A stretch of 64,000 nucleotides of DNA from Periconia sp. R9002 (taxonomy: Eukaryota; Ascomycota; Dothideomycetes; Pleosporales; Periconiaceae). This document shows positions 11,194-22,726 of the stretch, piece after piece. Position 1 is the first letter of the stretch. Each line of letters starts with the position of its first letter. A model generated the notes under the pieces. It searched no databases. It saw only the letters and a list, made by a program, of their open reading frames with translations, and was not told where the DNA came from. Where the stretch lies: NCBI GenBank assembly GCA_023627715.1, contig JAMAHW010000002.1, forward strand, positions 744,001 through 808,000, read 5' to 3'. The translations under genes were made by a program, and so were the position numbers.

Positions 11194-14100
11194 ATAATTC
11201 TCTCGCAATACTAGAATTTAATGTTCATCATGATTATGGTTTGGACCTGATCCTTTGATCGCGTGACGTGAATCTTCTTGCGCCCGTAATCATTCACGTC
11301 CTCGCCCATGTACTAACTCCTCTGAAATTTCTTCTGTCAGCGTTGCCCCACGCGGCGAGACCGTTTTCTACAATGATGTACAGCCCACATGTCATTTGCC
11401 AGCAACGATGCTTGATACGGGATGTATTGGGTATTCCTGATGAGGCGTTATCACCGACGCTACATTTCCTCATTGGGACTAGATGGCAGCGGGGTACATC
11501 GAGTGCAGCGGGCCAGGGCTGCGCCGTGCATTGCTTAATCTATCCCTCTCCCGAGAATCTGGAATGGCGTGGTTCACCGCTGGGCGACGTTACTGGATCC
11601 AGGGGCGGGAAATTCGGTGGTTGGATGTGATTTGGGGGCGTTGCGAGGCCGCCTTCGTGAGCATGCGACCGTTGGGCGCCTCGAAAATGGGATGGACAAG
11701 TGACATGACGGAGCGTTCCTTTCCCCCTCGGCAACTTTCTTAAACATGCTGTTGTTCTTTTCCATGTGTTAAATGACGTAATTATTGCTTCTTTTCCCCA
11801 TTGCCGGTTCAATCGGTGACTACAACGACCATTGAGGCCTCAATGGATCTTTCGAAGATAGGCAGTGTTTGACAGGTCTGTGGATTTCACCCACCGAAGC
11901 GTTATCGGCAGCATTCAAGCGGGCACGTGGCAAGTGTGGAGCTTGATTGCGCATACAAAAGATCATTTTATGGCCCGAGACCCCCTTCCCACAGCTTGGT
12001 GAAACCACAGTTGAGAGATTGCGTGCTGTCGGCCGTGCTTGGAACCTGAACAACGGACCAGTAAGAATTCTTGCAGTGTGGATGCCCATGTTTGGACTTA
12101 CCATACAGGGCTGAGGCGATTCGACTTCAGTAATAGTCGACGATAGCATGACTAGCTGGTTGGACTCAATGGATGGAGCGTTCAAGAGTCACAAACTTAA
12201 AATATTCGAACTGTTTTAGTGTACACTGTACGATAGACATTCGCTCTCATTTGTGGCACTTCCGCCAAACTAGGCTCTCGGACTGAGAACTAGAGTGAGT
12301 ATACGATTCAGTCTAGAGCCGCTGCGTATCTTTGGAATGATCAGGCCATTTTTTAGTTCATGCGAACGTTGGTCATGCTCGACTTACCATTTGGTAGGTG
12401 CTACATTGAAGGCGTACTCACTCCGAGCCTAGATTCCTCAGGCCTGCGATCCATAGACGAGAATGACGATGGCTTGTGCAGAAGAAATCTCGGTCTATCC
12501 ACGACAAGAAACAAGATTTGAAGAGGTGAGATGTCACCAACCACTGGTTCATAAAAATTGTTCGCAATAGCGTTGGTATGGGACATGCTTTCCATAGCGC
12601 GATCCAACGCCATGGCAAGGTGTTAGACTAACGACGATTCCAGCTTGGGGACTCCATTGGATGCGGTTTCATATTGAATGCTACTGACTACTGTTAGATC
12701 GACATTTTCTCGTTTAAACAAGAAGTCGAAGAACAATCCATCTGTTCGTCAATATCAAATACCCTGTTCAACTCCATATCAAGCCACGACATCGAATCGC
12801 AGAAAGAGATTTTTCGTCCTTAGTGGCATGTGCATTCAGTGGTAAACGATCGTGCTATTGCTAGTAAATCAATTCTATTAGCGCTCTTCATACGATTGCT
12901 TCTCGAATTTGAATGATCCGACCCGTTTATGTCACTGAGTTGTCTCGGTGGCATGTGCCTTTGGAATCGCCTATGTAGCAAGCACCTTTGCAGTGGTCTC
13001 CGTGGTAAGCGTCTCTGCAGTTGTCTACAGGTTGATTTTGACGACTTTTACGACCCTCAATGATATCCCACGACACTAAGCGTTCACTCCATCAGCCGAC
13101 TTTCCAGCCAAATCGACCCTCTCCGACGAACTCAACTTGACGAGAGATATCTCGATTACAGGCTCTTTTACGCAGCGCAATTAGATCAGTACGACGATGA
13201 GCAAGTAAACTAGCACTCCGCGATGACGACGAGACGCCGAGACAGAGCGTTCACTGTTTGGCCTGATTCACCAGCCCAACAAGCCTTTCACCACAACACT
13301 CTGCGGCCCTCTACCAAAAACAATTCCTCTCCCCACGCAAAAAATTGAAAATAAAATAAAAATAAAATAAATAAAAAATAATCAAAAAGTTAGAACCCAG
13401 ATCTCAAAGCCGTTCGCACCCCAAACCTCTGATGGAGGCCCCGCCGCGCCTCTCATGGTGATCTGCCGCCTTAGCAAGACATTTAATTCAGATCTCCCGT
13501 TTGGTAATATGGTACAATGCTTTGAGCTGGGTTCGAACTTTCGGACACAATGGCGGCTACCAAGGTCCTAGGCCCTACCACTTGACCAAGGGTTTTTAAC
13601 CACTTGGATTGTCTTGTATGAAAGTTTTCTGTTTTACATGATATATATAGACGATAATAAATCCTGATAACTTCTTTTTGGTGAGAGGGTGGTGGTGGGT
13701 GGTGCGGCGGTAGCGAGGAGGCGCTCTTGCCAATCACGTGTGAGGTTGTTTGTTTGTATCACTTTGGTTGCCTGCCTATCGGTCTGTGTACACCTGGTGA
13801 CTAGCACGGTGCTGCGTTTGCCAACTACGTCTCTACCCTCCAACCTCCAAACAGGCGCGTATGAGCACTAACAGCCACTTTGAAGTTCCCGCAGCCCTGT
13901 TTTGTACGGCGTTCAAGACATACACGTACCAACACTCCCACTGCTTGTCTGTCCTGCAATATCCATGGCAATATTCAGTTCACATCTTGGTCTGCACACA
14001 GATATGTACGATGGCAAAGATGTCTTAGGCAAAAACGGCGTTTTCTGTAGGCTACAGGCAGGCAGGCAGGCACTGTCTATGGCGCACACATGTCCAGTCC

Positions 14101-14456
14101 ACACGAGGCCGATTGATATTCCCTTGCCATCCCTTACAGCAGTGTTGGCCCATCTTCCCATGTTTCTGAAGTTACACTTGTGAGAGCTTACTTTTTTTCT
14201 TGTGTATGGCACAGCTCGATCTAGATAGAGGCCATATGGCCTAAAGTCGAACCTCAACCCATACCCCAGTTGGCTTCATCACCGCATCAATCAAGTCAAA
14301 CCCAGGCAGATGCATACACATGACAACGATTAAAATGGGAATTAAGGTGCTCAAGATCTAATATAGTCTTTTCTATACTCAATGTAGCTCAGTCAACTAA
14401 CAACCTACCCACCGTGCAACTACCCAACTCGCCTTTTCCGCAGAAATGCAAGCCAC
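11194..14456. other. 3.3 kb gene-poor stretch
   Basis: No frame of recognisable coding character. It contains an A/T simple tract (about 13340-13390) and the degenerate tRNA-like sequence at 13522-13596, annotated separately. Otherwise I see nothing I can name. Confidence 0.55.
13522..13596 (-). repeat. Degenerate tRNA-like sequence (possible tRNA-derived SINE head or tRNA pseudogene)
   Basis: On the minus strand, an A-box-like TGGTCAAGTGGTAGGGC (rc of about 13572-13588) is followed after about 50 nt by a B-box-like AGTTCGAACCC (rc of about 13529-13539). That is the order and spacing of an internal RNA polymerase III promoter. The T-stem arms do not pair and no standard anticodon arm forms, so this is not a functional tRNA. 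It could be a pseudogene or the head of a SINE. Confidence is low because short box matches also arise by chance. Confidence 0.3.
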
Positions 14457-15155
14457 TCACTTCATCCATTGCTGCAGGACCTCCTCATCCACGTCCCTAA
14501 CCAAAACATGCACATGCTCCAAACTCCTCACGCTCTGCAGATTCGTCGTATTTTTAAACCACATGACCTTCTCCCCCTCCACTTGCTCCCCAACCTTCCT
14601 CCGAAACTCATTTGCCACAAAATCCTCCACTAACTTCCTCCCTTCTGCCGTCAGCGCACCCTCGCTATCCACCGGTAGCCTGCTCTTGCTCCATACTACA
14701 ATATGCGAGATCCCTTCGGTGACCGCGTACGTCCAGTCGTTTTTGATGATTTTGTAATCGTGCGGGTCCGCGAAAGGAACGGTGCTTTTGACCTCAAACT
14801 CGAAGGCGCCGGAGTCGTTGAGCGGCGTCCAGAAGAGGCGCTGTGTAAGCAGGTATGTGGTGATTGAGCCGTACTTGGCCTTGACGTGCGCCGTCCACGC
14901 CAGGTACGCCTTGAGGAACGACGGCCAGCGCTTGAGTTCGTCGAGTTGGTGCGTCGAGATGAGGTGGTGTAGGTTTGACCAGGAGTGTGGTGTGAATTCG
15001 GCGTCGGTGATGCTGAGTTGATGCCAGTCGACGGCGGTGAGGGCGAAGGGCGGGTTGTCGCGGGGGAAGGGGAGCGCTGTTGGATCAGGGTTGTTTACCC
15101 AGCTGGACTGAAAAGTCGAGGGTTGCGAGGAGGTGTCTATGGTGAATTCAGACAT
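14457..15155 (-). CDS. DUF3605 family protein (Gig1-like, N-acetylglucosamine-induced protein type)
   Basis: Intronless 232-aa protein from ATG 15155 to TGA 14457. The sequence DWHQLSITDAEFTPHSW, then LISTHQLDELKRWPS, TTYLLTQRLFW, and near the end WFKNTTNLQSVRSLEHVHVL match the DUF3605 family as I remember it. The Candida albicans member Gig1 is induced by N-acetylglucosamine. There are no signal peptide or membrane segments, so it is probably cytoplasmic. The biochemical role of the family is not established. The gene stands alone, with its 5' end toward the 3' end of ESF2. Confidence 0.8.
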   Translation of the reverse strand: MSEFTIDTSSQPSTFQSSWVNNPDPTALPFPRDNPPFALTAVDWHQLSITDAEFTPHSWSNLHHLISTHQLDELKRWPSFLKAYLAWTAHVKAKYGSITTYLLTQRLFWTPLNDSGAFEFEVKSTVPFADPHDYKIIKNDWTYAVTEGISHIVVWSKSRLPVDSEGALTAEGRKLVEDFVANEFRRKVGEQVEGEKVMWFKNTTNLQSVRSLEHVHVLVRDVDEEVLQQWMK

Positions 15156-15787
15156 TGCAGTGCTGGCGAAGTTAGGACGTCGTGAAGGCGAGTGGAGGAC
15201 TTGAATTGGGTTTGCTATGAGGATATTGATATGGACGTATCAACAGTTATCAATGTAGGTAGTATTGGAAGAAGGCAAATTAACATGTGGGTGAAGGAGA
15301 GGTCTTTATTGGAAGCGAGACCCCTCGTGTGCGCTTATTCTCTGCATGCCCCTTTCCGAGAATACTCAACAGAGGCTGATGCGGCTGCATTTTATACAAT
15401 TTACGGTGCATATTAAGTCTACTCGAAACGTAAACATGGCTAAGGAACGTCAAACGGTGGGGTTAGCTTCCTATGTCGGAAGCGATACTGCTTTGGGACT
15501 CGCTCGCTGGTAGACGTACTAGACGTAGCTTATTGGAGCTCTTCACAGACTTCATTCTGAGAAGCGCTCAAAGCTGGAGCTTACTTGCTGATACTGAGTG
15601 CAGAAAAATGGACAAGTGGAGTAGGTCTTGAAACTTTCTTTCTGCTAGTGTGTTTGTACAAATGGATTGCTGAAAATAGCTACAATATTCACTTCATTGT
15701 TAGCCATAGTCAAACAGTACGTTTACTTGAATTCTTAGCTCACCTACAGCATCATCAGAGTGAATATACTGCTTTCGGCGTGAATCT
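15156..15787. other. Intergenic region
   Basis: Lies between the start of the DUF3605 gene and the stop codon of ESF2. No coding frame, RNA gene or repeat seen. It presumably holds the DUF3605 promoter and the ESF2 3' end signals. Confidence 0.55.
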
Positions 15788-16723
15788 CTAGAATATACTG
15801 CTAAGGACTGTCTGCAAACGTTCCTCGGGCTCCGCCTTCTTCTCAAACTTGGTTTTGATCTCGCGCTGCTCAAATTTGCTCCTGCGTTCTCTTTTCGCAG
15901 GCTCTCCTGCTGGCTCTTCTTGCACCTCCGCTTCACCCTCCACCGGCTTGCCCTTCTGCTTCCTCTTCGTCTCAATTCCGCTAATCATTTTGCCCTTCTC
16001 CAAATTATCCAAGAACCTCTGGTTTTCCACCTTGTCTTTTGCAATTTCTCGCCGCAACCTTTGAGCTCGTTCTGCGTTCTGGTTTTGGATTTCATTCACC
16101 AGGTATGCCCATTTTACTCCGCTCAGGTACTTGATGTTCCACACCTCGTCATGCCACCTGCTTCTCTTCTTCCCCCCCATGACTTGGGCATTCAGGTTCT
16201 CAGCTACGACTTTGGCATCCGCCTTGTGGACAAACTCGACCCATCCATCCAAGAACAGTTTGCGCCGGGTGCCACCAGATTTGAGACGTTGCTGGCGTTG
16301 CACCGCAGTCTCCGGTGTGAGGAATATGCGACCGATCTGGCCGTAGGGTGTAAGGAGAGAGCGTAAAACGGCAGGCTTCATAAACGGCGGTACCCGGGAT
16401 AGGTAGATGACTCCAGATTTGTCCTTTTTCGGCTTAGCAGCCACGTCTCCGGTTTTGAGCTTGAGGTCGGTGGGAAGGGTTGAGCGCAATTGTTCTAGAC
16501 GTTTCAATTCGGCATCTGATTCGTAGCCGCCCAGCTCATCTTCGTTGTTGTAGTCTTCTTCATCGGAGGGCTCTGCGTCTTCGGATCCAGATGTGTGGTC
16601 CACCTTTTGTCGTTTAGATGACCGTAGGATTTGCGCTCTTCCCTCATCTTCAGACTCATAGTTTTGCTCCTCGTCGTCGCTTTCATCGGCGTCAAGATAT
16701 TCGTTCCGTTTTCGCGTTGCCAT
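15788..16723 (-). CDS. ESF2: Pre-rRNA processing protein ESF2 (18S rRNA factor 2 / ABT1 family)
   Basis: Intronless, 311 aa. Nucleolar protein of the small-subunit processome, needed for early 18S rRNA cleavages (family knowledge). A long acidic N-terminus (residues about 10-70, rich in D/E/S) precedes an RRM-like domain with GVIYLSRVPPFMKPAVLRSLL, GQIGRIFLTPE, and DGWVEFVHKADAKVVAENLN. The characteristic family block WHDEVWNIKYLSGVKWAYLVNEI follows, then a lysine-rich coiled tail ending LQTVLSSIF. Length and motif order fit ESF2/ABT1. It diverges from CWC25 across a 454-bp shared promoter, pairing two RNA-processing genes. Confidence 0.93.
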   Translation of the reverse strand: MATRKRNEYLDADESDDEEQNYESEDEGRAQILRSSKRQKVDHTSGSEDAEPSDEEDYNNEDELGGYESDAELKRLEQLRSTLPTDLKLKTGDVAAKPKKDKSGVIYLSRVPPFMKPAVLRSLLTPYGQIGRIFLTPETAVQRQQRLKSGGTRRKLFLDGWVEFVHKADAKVVAENLNAQVMGGKKRSRWHDEVWNIKYLSGVKWAYLVNEIQNQNAERAQRLRREIAKDKVENQRFLDNLEKGKMISGIETKRKQKGKPVEGEAEVQEEPAGEPAKRERRSKFEQREIKTKFEKKAEPEERLQTVLSSIF

Positions 16724-17177
16724 ATCGAAATTTCAGCAAAAGATTTACCGCGCAGAAACTATAAGGTTGGTACTCGGTATCCAGCAGGCGACACAAAGGT
16801 AGTTGGTGAGTTATGAAATCGTGTTCGGAAAGTCGTCAAGTGGATAGAGACTCACGCAATAGTGCCTCTGCAGACTGTACTTTGGCAATGCGGAGGTCTT
16901 TGCGGGAGTGAATCTTTTTAGTGGGGCCGAGCTAAAAGTCTTGGCAAAGCGTAAGTGTATTTGGTGGCGGGCAACTTCATCCTGTCCATCACTCTCTGTT
17001 CCTCTCACACCCACTGTCTGCGTTAACCAACACCAACAGCAACACCTTCCGCATCGATAAACAGCACTCGAGCTCTGTCCACAGCATTATATCGCCATCG
17101 GATTTACCGTCTCTAACCCGCAAACTGAACTAAACCATCCGAGCCCCAGCCACATATCCTGAGACCAATCTCACACC
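16724..17177. promoter_or_regulatory. Bidirectional promoter region ESF2/CWC25
   Basis: 454 bp between diverging start codons of two RNA-processing genes. The CWC25 side is C/A-rich up to the ATG in context CACACCATGG. No specific factor site was identified. Confidence 0.55.
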
Positions 17178-18386
17178 ATGGGAGGCGATTTGAACACGAA
17201 AAAGTCTTGGCATCCGTCCGTGAAGAAGAATCAAATCCGAACATGGGAAGCAGAGAAAAATGCCCTAGAAGAGCGAAAGCTAATCGAGAAACTGAGGAGA
17301 GAGAGAGCTGAGGAGGCTTCGTTGGAGCAGTTACAGAGGCTCCAAGAGGCAGCAGGTGGAAAGACTGCGATTAAGCGCGTTGAGTGGATGTATGGGGGTC
17401 CAAGCGGAGAAAATAACGGCGTAACTGAAGAGCGCGAAGCCTATCTATTAGGCAAAAGGCGGATCGATAACCTTCTCAAAGACGATACCGAAGCGTTGAA
17501 AAAAAATGCCACGGTCGGTATTGATGCCGTTGGCCAGCTGAGCGCAAACACAGCGCGAGACACGCAGAAGAAAGTCCTCGAGGATCCACTGCTCACGATT
17601 CAACGACAAAAACTGGAGATGCAAGTCAAGCAACTGAAGCAAGCTCAGAAATCCAAGCAATACGAAGAGAAGCGTGCCAAAGAAAAGGAACGCGAACGAA
17701 GACACAAACACCGACACCATCACAGTCGGCGAGATCGCTCCCGGTCCGCATCTGCAGACTACGACGACCGCGAGAGGAGACATCACAGGTCGAGGCGAGA
17801 CGATAGGGATGACCGCCACAGACGCAGGTCCCGCTCACCAAGAAGGGACGATCGCGCCTCGAGGAGAGATTCAGGCGACAACCACCGCCAACGCTCCCGC
17901 TCGCGCTCTCCATACCACAAAAGCCGCCGTGACGACAACAACTACCGGAAGCGGTCGCGGTCGCGGTCACGCTCACCCCGGCGTCGAGACCACAACAGCG
18001 ATGACGCCCAAGACAACCATCGACGACGTGACCGCTCACCAGCCCGCCGCTCCCACCATCATCACGAAGACCACCACCGTCGCTCGCGACGTCCCCCACC
18101 ACCACCACCTTCTACCAAAGAAACAGCAGCACCTCCGTCCGGCCCCAGCGCGGCCGAACGCCTCGCGGCCATGCAAGCAAACGCCTCGTCGCTCGAAGAC
18201 CAGCGCCTCGAACGCCTGCGCCAGCTCGAGCAGGACGTTGCGGCCGAGGAGGAAAAGCGCAGGAATGACCGTGGCGGCAAGGAGCGCTTCATTTCGGGCG
18301 TGCGCAACAAGGCGGCGGATGGCATGGATTTGGGGGATGCGATTGCGAGGGGGAGGCAGGGGTTGAGTAGGGAGGTTGGTGCGTGA
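17178..18386 (+). CDS. CWC25: Pre-mRNA-splicing factor CWC25
   Basis: Intronless, 402 aa. CWC25 joins the activated spliceosome and promotes the first transesterification step (family knowledge). The N-terminal Cir_N-type motif is diagnostic: MGGDLNTKKSWHPSVKKN, then RTWEAEKNALEERKLIEKLRRERAEE, then VEWMYGGP around residue 74-82. The middle, residues about 125-170, is a charged helix. The C-terminal half is a low-complexity RS/RD/H-rich region typical of splicing proteins. Near the C-terminus come LEDQRLERLRQLEQDVAAEEEK and GGKERFISGVRNKAADGMDLGDAI, a block seen in fungal CWC25 proteins. The start is secure because the family begins exactly at MGGDLN. Confidence 0.95.
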   Translation: MGGDLNTKKSWHPSVKKNQIRTWEAEKNALEERKLIEKLRRERAEEASLEQLQRLQEAAGGKTAIKRVEWMYGGPSGENNGVTEEREAYLLGKRRIDNLLKDDTEALKKNATVGIDAVGQLSANTARDTQKKVLEDPLLTIQRQKLEMQVKQLKQAQKSKQYEEKRAKEKERERRHKHRHHHSRRDRSRSASADYDDRERRHHRSRRDDRDDRHRRRSRSPRRDDRASRRDSGDNHRQRSRSRSPYHKSRRDDNNYRKRSRSRSRSPRRRDHNSDDAQDNHRRRDRSPARRSHHHHEDHHRRSRRPPPPPPSTKETAAPPSGPSAAERLAAMQANASSLEDQRLERLRQLEQDVAAEEEKRRNDRGGKERFISGVRNKAADGMDLGDAIARGRQGLSREVGA

Positions 18387-19194
18387 TTTTTTAATATGCG
18401 GGTTAGAGACTTTCTCGTTTTTTTCTCTTTTCATGAATGGGTTTTTCTACGTTCGGCGGGAGGAATTAAGAAGGATTGTGCAGTCATGTGTGTCTTTTAT
18501 TTTGTTTCCGACAAACATTTCCTTTTTTTCTTTCTTTGCAAAATCGATCGTACGTACAAATGTACAGTTATGCATGGTTCCGTTGCGTAACCATGCCGAA
18601 TATCATAGATACCCACACCCCAGTTTCTTCGTCTAGAAATCCAATCAATCATCACATCACAACAACTCTTCATGTGCACATTTTAATTAATTAAATCATT
18701 CACTGCTTGCTTTAACTACCTACTACAAACGACAACCCCAACATATGACCGACCCATCACCTCCGACTCGGTCTCCGCGTCGGTGTCCGATGCGGAATGT
18801 TTCCCCACGACTGACTACATGTACCTGTGTCACGCATGGAGATCGATCGATCGTATTGAGAATGATGGGCACGAGGACATTTATTATTAGCTCGTTTTTG
18901 CGAGCGAAGCGAGGAAATACGAAAGATGGTACACGTGGATGGTTATTGCATGCATTGCGTATGTCTAAGTAGGTAAGTACCTATGGAAACGACAGTGAAA
19001 GAGTGTGAGAGAGAGGTAGAGGGTATCAAGACATTAAAAAAAAGAGGAAAAGAAAAAGTCAACGTAAATCGTCAAACGTCGAAGGCATCACGGAAAGAGG
19101 GGAAGAAGGACAAAAGAGAGAGAGAGAAAGATAAAGAGTAATGAACTCCCTCTCCCTTACCACCACATCCACACACACACACACACACACCCAT
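18387..19194. other. Intergenic region between convergent genes, with a (CA)10 microsatellite
   Basis: Lies between the 3' ends of CWC25 and the histidine-phosphatase-like gene. It is T-rich just after the CWC25 stop. A perfect CA dinucleotide run at 19171-19190 sits 4 nt from the phosphatase-like stop codon, so it lies in its 3' UTR. No coding frame recognised. Confidence 0.6.
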
Positions 19195-21126
19195 TTAAAT
19201 CCTCTCAACAGGCTGAACAGGCCGTCCCATCCCCACCCCAGCCTCCTCAATCGCATCATCCTCGTCCGCCTCCCCGCGCGTCTCCTTGCCAAACTCCTTC
19301 TGCCTCAGTTCCCAACTGCCCACGCGCTCATGTCCCTTTACGACGTCGGTGCCTGCACCGGTGCCCGCTCCAGCAGGCGTCGCGGCGTTCCGCGCAAGGC
19401 TGAGATCTGGATCCGACGCTAGTTTCGCGGAGCCCTTGAAGCCACCGAACGGCGACGACTTTGAAGATTTAGACTTGGAGAGGACAGAGGACGAAGGGTT
19501 GCGGTGGAACCGTATACCGGCGAGTAACATGGCGGCCGCGAAAAGCAATCCTGCGACCGCCAGTGCGACAACAGCACCGATGACGCCCGCGACTGCAGGG
19601 CTGACTTTGTATTTGCTTGCGGAGGCGCTGTTGCGGTCGTTGTTGGGGAAGTTGCGCCACGACGAAAGGGGAGACCCGTCGAGACCGGTGCAGAAGAAGG
19701 CGCCGGAATTACACGTCGAGCACCAGTCCCCGGCTTGGTTCATCATGATGCGCTGCATCATATCCTGGAAGGCTGTCCATTTCATGTCACCGCCTTGACT
19801 GGCGCCTTGATTGAAGAGGGAGAAGGTTGGGAGTTGCTGTGTCGAGGTGGAATTTGTTGAGGAAGAGGAGGTGTTGAAGGCGTCGTTGGTGCCATTGTGG
19901 AAGTAGAAACGTACGAGGAGGTCGGATGGGGAATCGCTGGGGAAGCTGGAATTTCGGCGGAGGGTGAAGAGTTCAAAGACCATAGCAGATGCAAAAGATG
20001 GTGCGGATTTGAAGGCATCGTTGAGCTGATGCACCATGGCGAGATTGAAGAAGGACGTCATGGGCTCTGAGTCACCGAAGAGGAGGGTGAGAGGCTGTGC
20101 GGAGGTGGAGGAGGAGGAATTTGTTCCTTTATCGACGATCCGTTGGAGCTGACCAAGGATGAGGGCGGTGAGCGTTTTTCCGGCCATGGCTTGATAGTCG
20201 TGGTCAGTAGAGGAGTAGGTTGTGTTGGCGTAGGTGTAGTAGGCCATTTTGTCCGCGAGGGTACGGGCGTGCATTAAGGTTTCTGAATCAGAGCTGGAGA
20301 GGGCGTTGTAGGCTGAAGGATTGTGCCTGTAGGCGTAGGAGAGATGTTCGTACACGGGGCCTGCATAGCGGTAATCACTATTTGGTATATGGTCAGTGTT
20401 GAAATTTTATGTTATATTTAAGTCTGGAGTGCAGGAGGTAATGGAGGAGTGGTGCACATACATCTCTGAGCTATCAACATTATCTCCAAACCAGTCCCGA
20501 GATAGGTTTGAGTAAAAAGCCTTCTCGGCAGACCTTGTACGCAGATAGTCGTCCGAAAGTCGATACATGAGGCCTGCTTGGGAGGCAACCGGGCAACTCG
20601 CTAACCCATTGATGTAGATGCTCCGTGGATCAAGTTCGCTCAGAACTTGAAGATTGGGGTATTGGTAGCCATCCAAAGGGAAATCGACGTTGGTCCCGTT
20701 CGAAAGCGTATAGCTAGGATCAGGACTCCTGCCATTCCCGCTGATGTTCATTCGGTGTGCCGGATACAAGCCTTGCATGAAAGCCTGTGCCGAGGAAACC
20801 AGGTACGGCTTATTTAACGTTTGAATGTACAGCTGGTCTGGGTTCAGAATATCGCTAGACATGCTTTCGATGTTCTGGACCCCAAAGTCGCCGCCCCCAA
20901 CAGTTGAGAGGTACCGTCTTCGGAAGTTCTCGCCGAGTTTTAACATCTGCTGGGCTCCCAGAGAGGTGAGCGTCTGCGTGCCTGGGGCCCGAATGGAGGT
21001 TGGCGTGCGTTCGCCCGACCGAACGAAGACGACAGAGCCAAAAGTATGATATAGGTCATTGTCGTTCACAGTTTGCGCCCGACTCGTACAGGCTAGAGCC
21101 AGTATAGAGAGGGTAAGCACCAACAT
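19195..21126 (-). CDS. Histidine-phosphatase-like (acid phosphatase fold) membrane-anchored protein with degenerate catalytic motifs
   Basis: Secreted-pathway protein of histidine phosphatase clade 2 (acid phosphatase/phytase fold). Exons 21126-20462 and 20377-19195 join across an 84-nt intron, giving 615 aa. A signal peptide MLVLTLSILALACTSRA is followed by FGSVVFVRSGERTP at residues 30-42. The canonical motif is RHGxRxP, so the nucleophilic histidine is serine here (S37). The C-terminal HD proton-donor motif is also absent; the matching region reads LLFGDSEPMTS. A cysteine-containing segment, GDWCSTCNSGAFFC, precedes one transmembrane helix (AVAGVIGAVVALAVAGLLFAAAMLLAG) and a basic cytoplasmic tail. 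The ATG at 21126 is chosen because it starts the signal peptide; the frame is open to 21342. It is likely a non-catalytic sensor or binding protein (inference). Confidence 0.85.
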
Positions 21127-22726
21127 TGTAGGTGGGATGGGGGAACTGCCGTGTTTCCTCAACGGTATACTTTGCGCAACAAGATAAGTCGGCCAAATAG
21201 TATAGGAAGAGAGGAACGACGTGAGGAGAAAAAAAAGTGACAAAGGACAGGCTCTGGTGTACTTATCCCCCATATCTATCTTAGCGGTGGCTTCATTCGC
21301 ATGCAGCAAGTCACCGGCGCAGAGAGCTTGATTCGGCAACAATGCAAGGCTGGCCAGTCAGCTCTTTGTTGGGGTGATAGCAACTCACACCTGCGAGCCC
21401 CCCAAGCGGAACAACGTGGAATGATGACATGGGTATGCAGACGAAGACGAGGAGGAGCTGCAGGATACTATCAGCTCCAAGAGCGTTAGCTTGATTGTGG
21501 TGTTGTATCTGACGGCCGGCACGCCGTCTAGGCGCCCAATGTTCGTGTAGGTGGTGATGTCGTCACAGCACACCGTTCTCCGCCTCGTCCTTTTCAAGGT
21601 TTTTTTATCCTTCAACGAGTTCATGTATGATTTCGCACAGCTCCAGCGCCGGGTTCAACTCGGTGATTTTGTGAGATAGAATGGCATTGATCTTGTTCCT
21701 GCAGGCAGAGCTTGGAGCTGTGGGATGTCGTGCCTAATCCCAGAGCTCACCGAAGCTCCAGAAGCGGCTAAGCTTGGCGGGGTAGCTGTAGCCCCAGCAA
21801 GCTGTTAGCACAGCTTCGACGGCGCCTTTCCGTCTCCCACAGGTACACAGCTCCACAAATCGAGAAAAAAATAGAACGCGACTACTAGCTGCATCGCAAA
21901 ATTTCCCACTTCGAAATAGGTACCCTAAGATAAATTCTCCCAAAAACGCGGTGACTTCATCCTGGCAACATGGAAACTCAACACAGCTGGGAAAATGCAG
22001 GTGGTTGGGGAGAGGGGAAAACGAAGCGGCGTGATCATCCATCCATCCACCCATGCTTATCGACTTATCGTCATCCCACCGTACATGTATCCCCCCAATC
22101 CGGCCTAGACCACATGATTGTTCGCTTGAGGTGAAAATGCCATCATCCGTTTCCTTACCAGTCTGGTCTATCGTCTGTTATATGTAGTTTTTCTTCTTGC
22201 TTCAGCAAACGAAAAAATCATTTGATATGATCACGAAGTGCCATGTAGCTACAACATGTGTAATACCACAGTCATACAGAGCGTACCCGCGTCCCTGCGT
22301 CGCCCTGCCTTCTACTGCCGTGTACATTTCTGTGCACTGCATGTACATGACATGTATCCAGATAACTACCCTGCTCATTACACATCCCACATGGTTCACG
22401 CTGCATCTGTCAAACCATTCTCTGCATTTCCCCGCTTCACCACGTTATTCACAACATCACCATCAAGGCAACCGTCCATTTTGTACGTGAAAAGCTGGCA
22501 GAACACCAAATCGCGTGTTATGTTATTAAATATTCCTATTGGTCATGTTCAAGCAACAAGCTTGCATCCATCTCTACAACCCAATCGTACGTACGACAAC
22601 GGTTGTCGTTGAAAAAACCCTCTCACACGCCGATGCAAATCTAAAAGCTGACAAAACGCCCTTTTCGGCCCCACCGTATGATATATCCCTTTCCCTTTTG
22701 CTTTCTCCATGTCCCACACTCTAAAC
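21127..22726. other. Intergenic region
   Basis: About 1.6 kb between the start of the phosphatase-like gene and the stop of ACL1. Frames present (for example 21734-22054 minus and 22238-22612 plus) look non-coding. Several TACATGTA-type palindromes occur around 22083 and 22320-22360. No RNA gene seen. Confidence 0.55.

Noticed and set aside
17674..18366. 230-codon plus-strand frame within CWC25
   Set aside because: Shadow frame of the arginine/serine-rich repeat of CWC25; Thr/Ala/Arg bias comes from the repeat codons.
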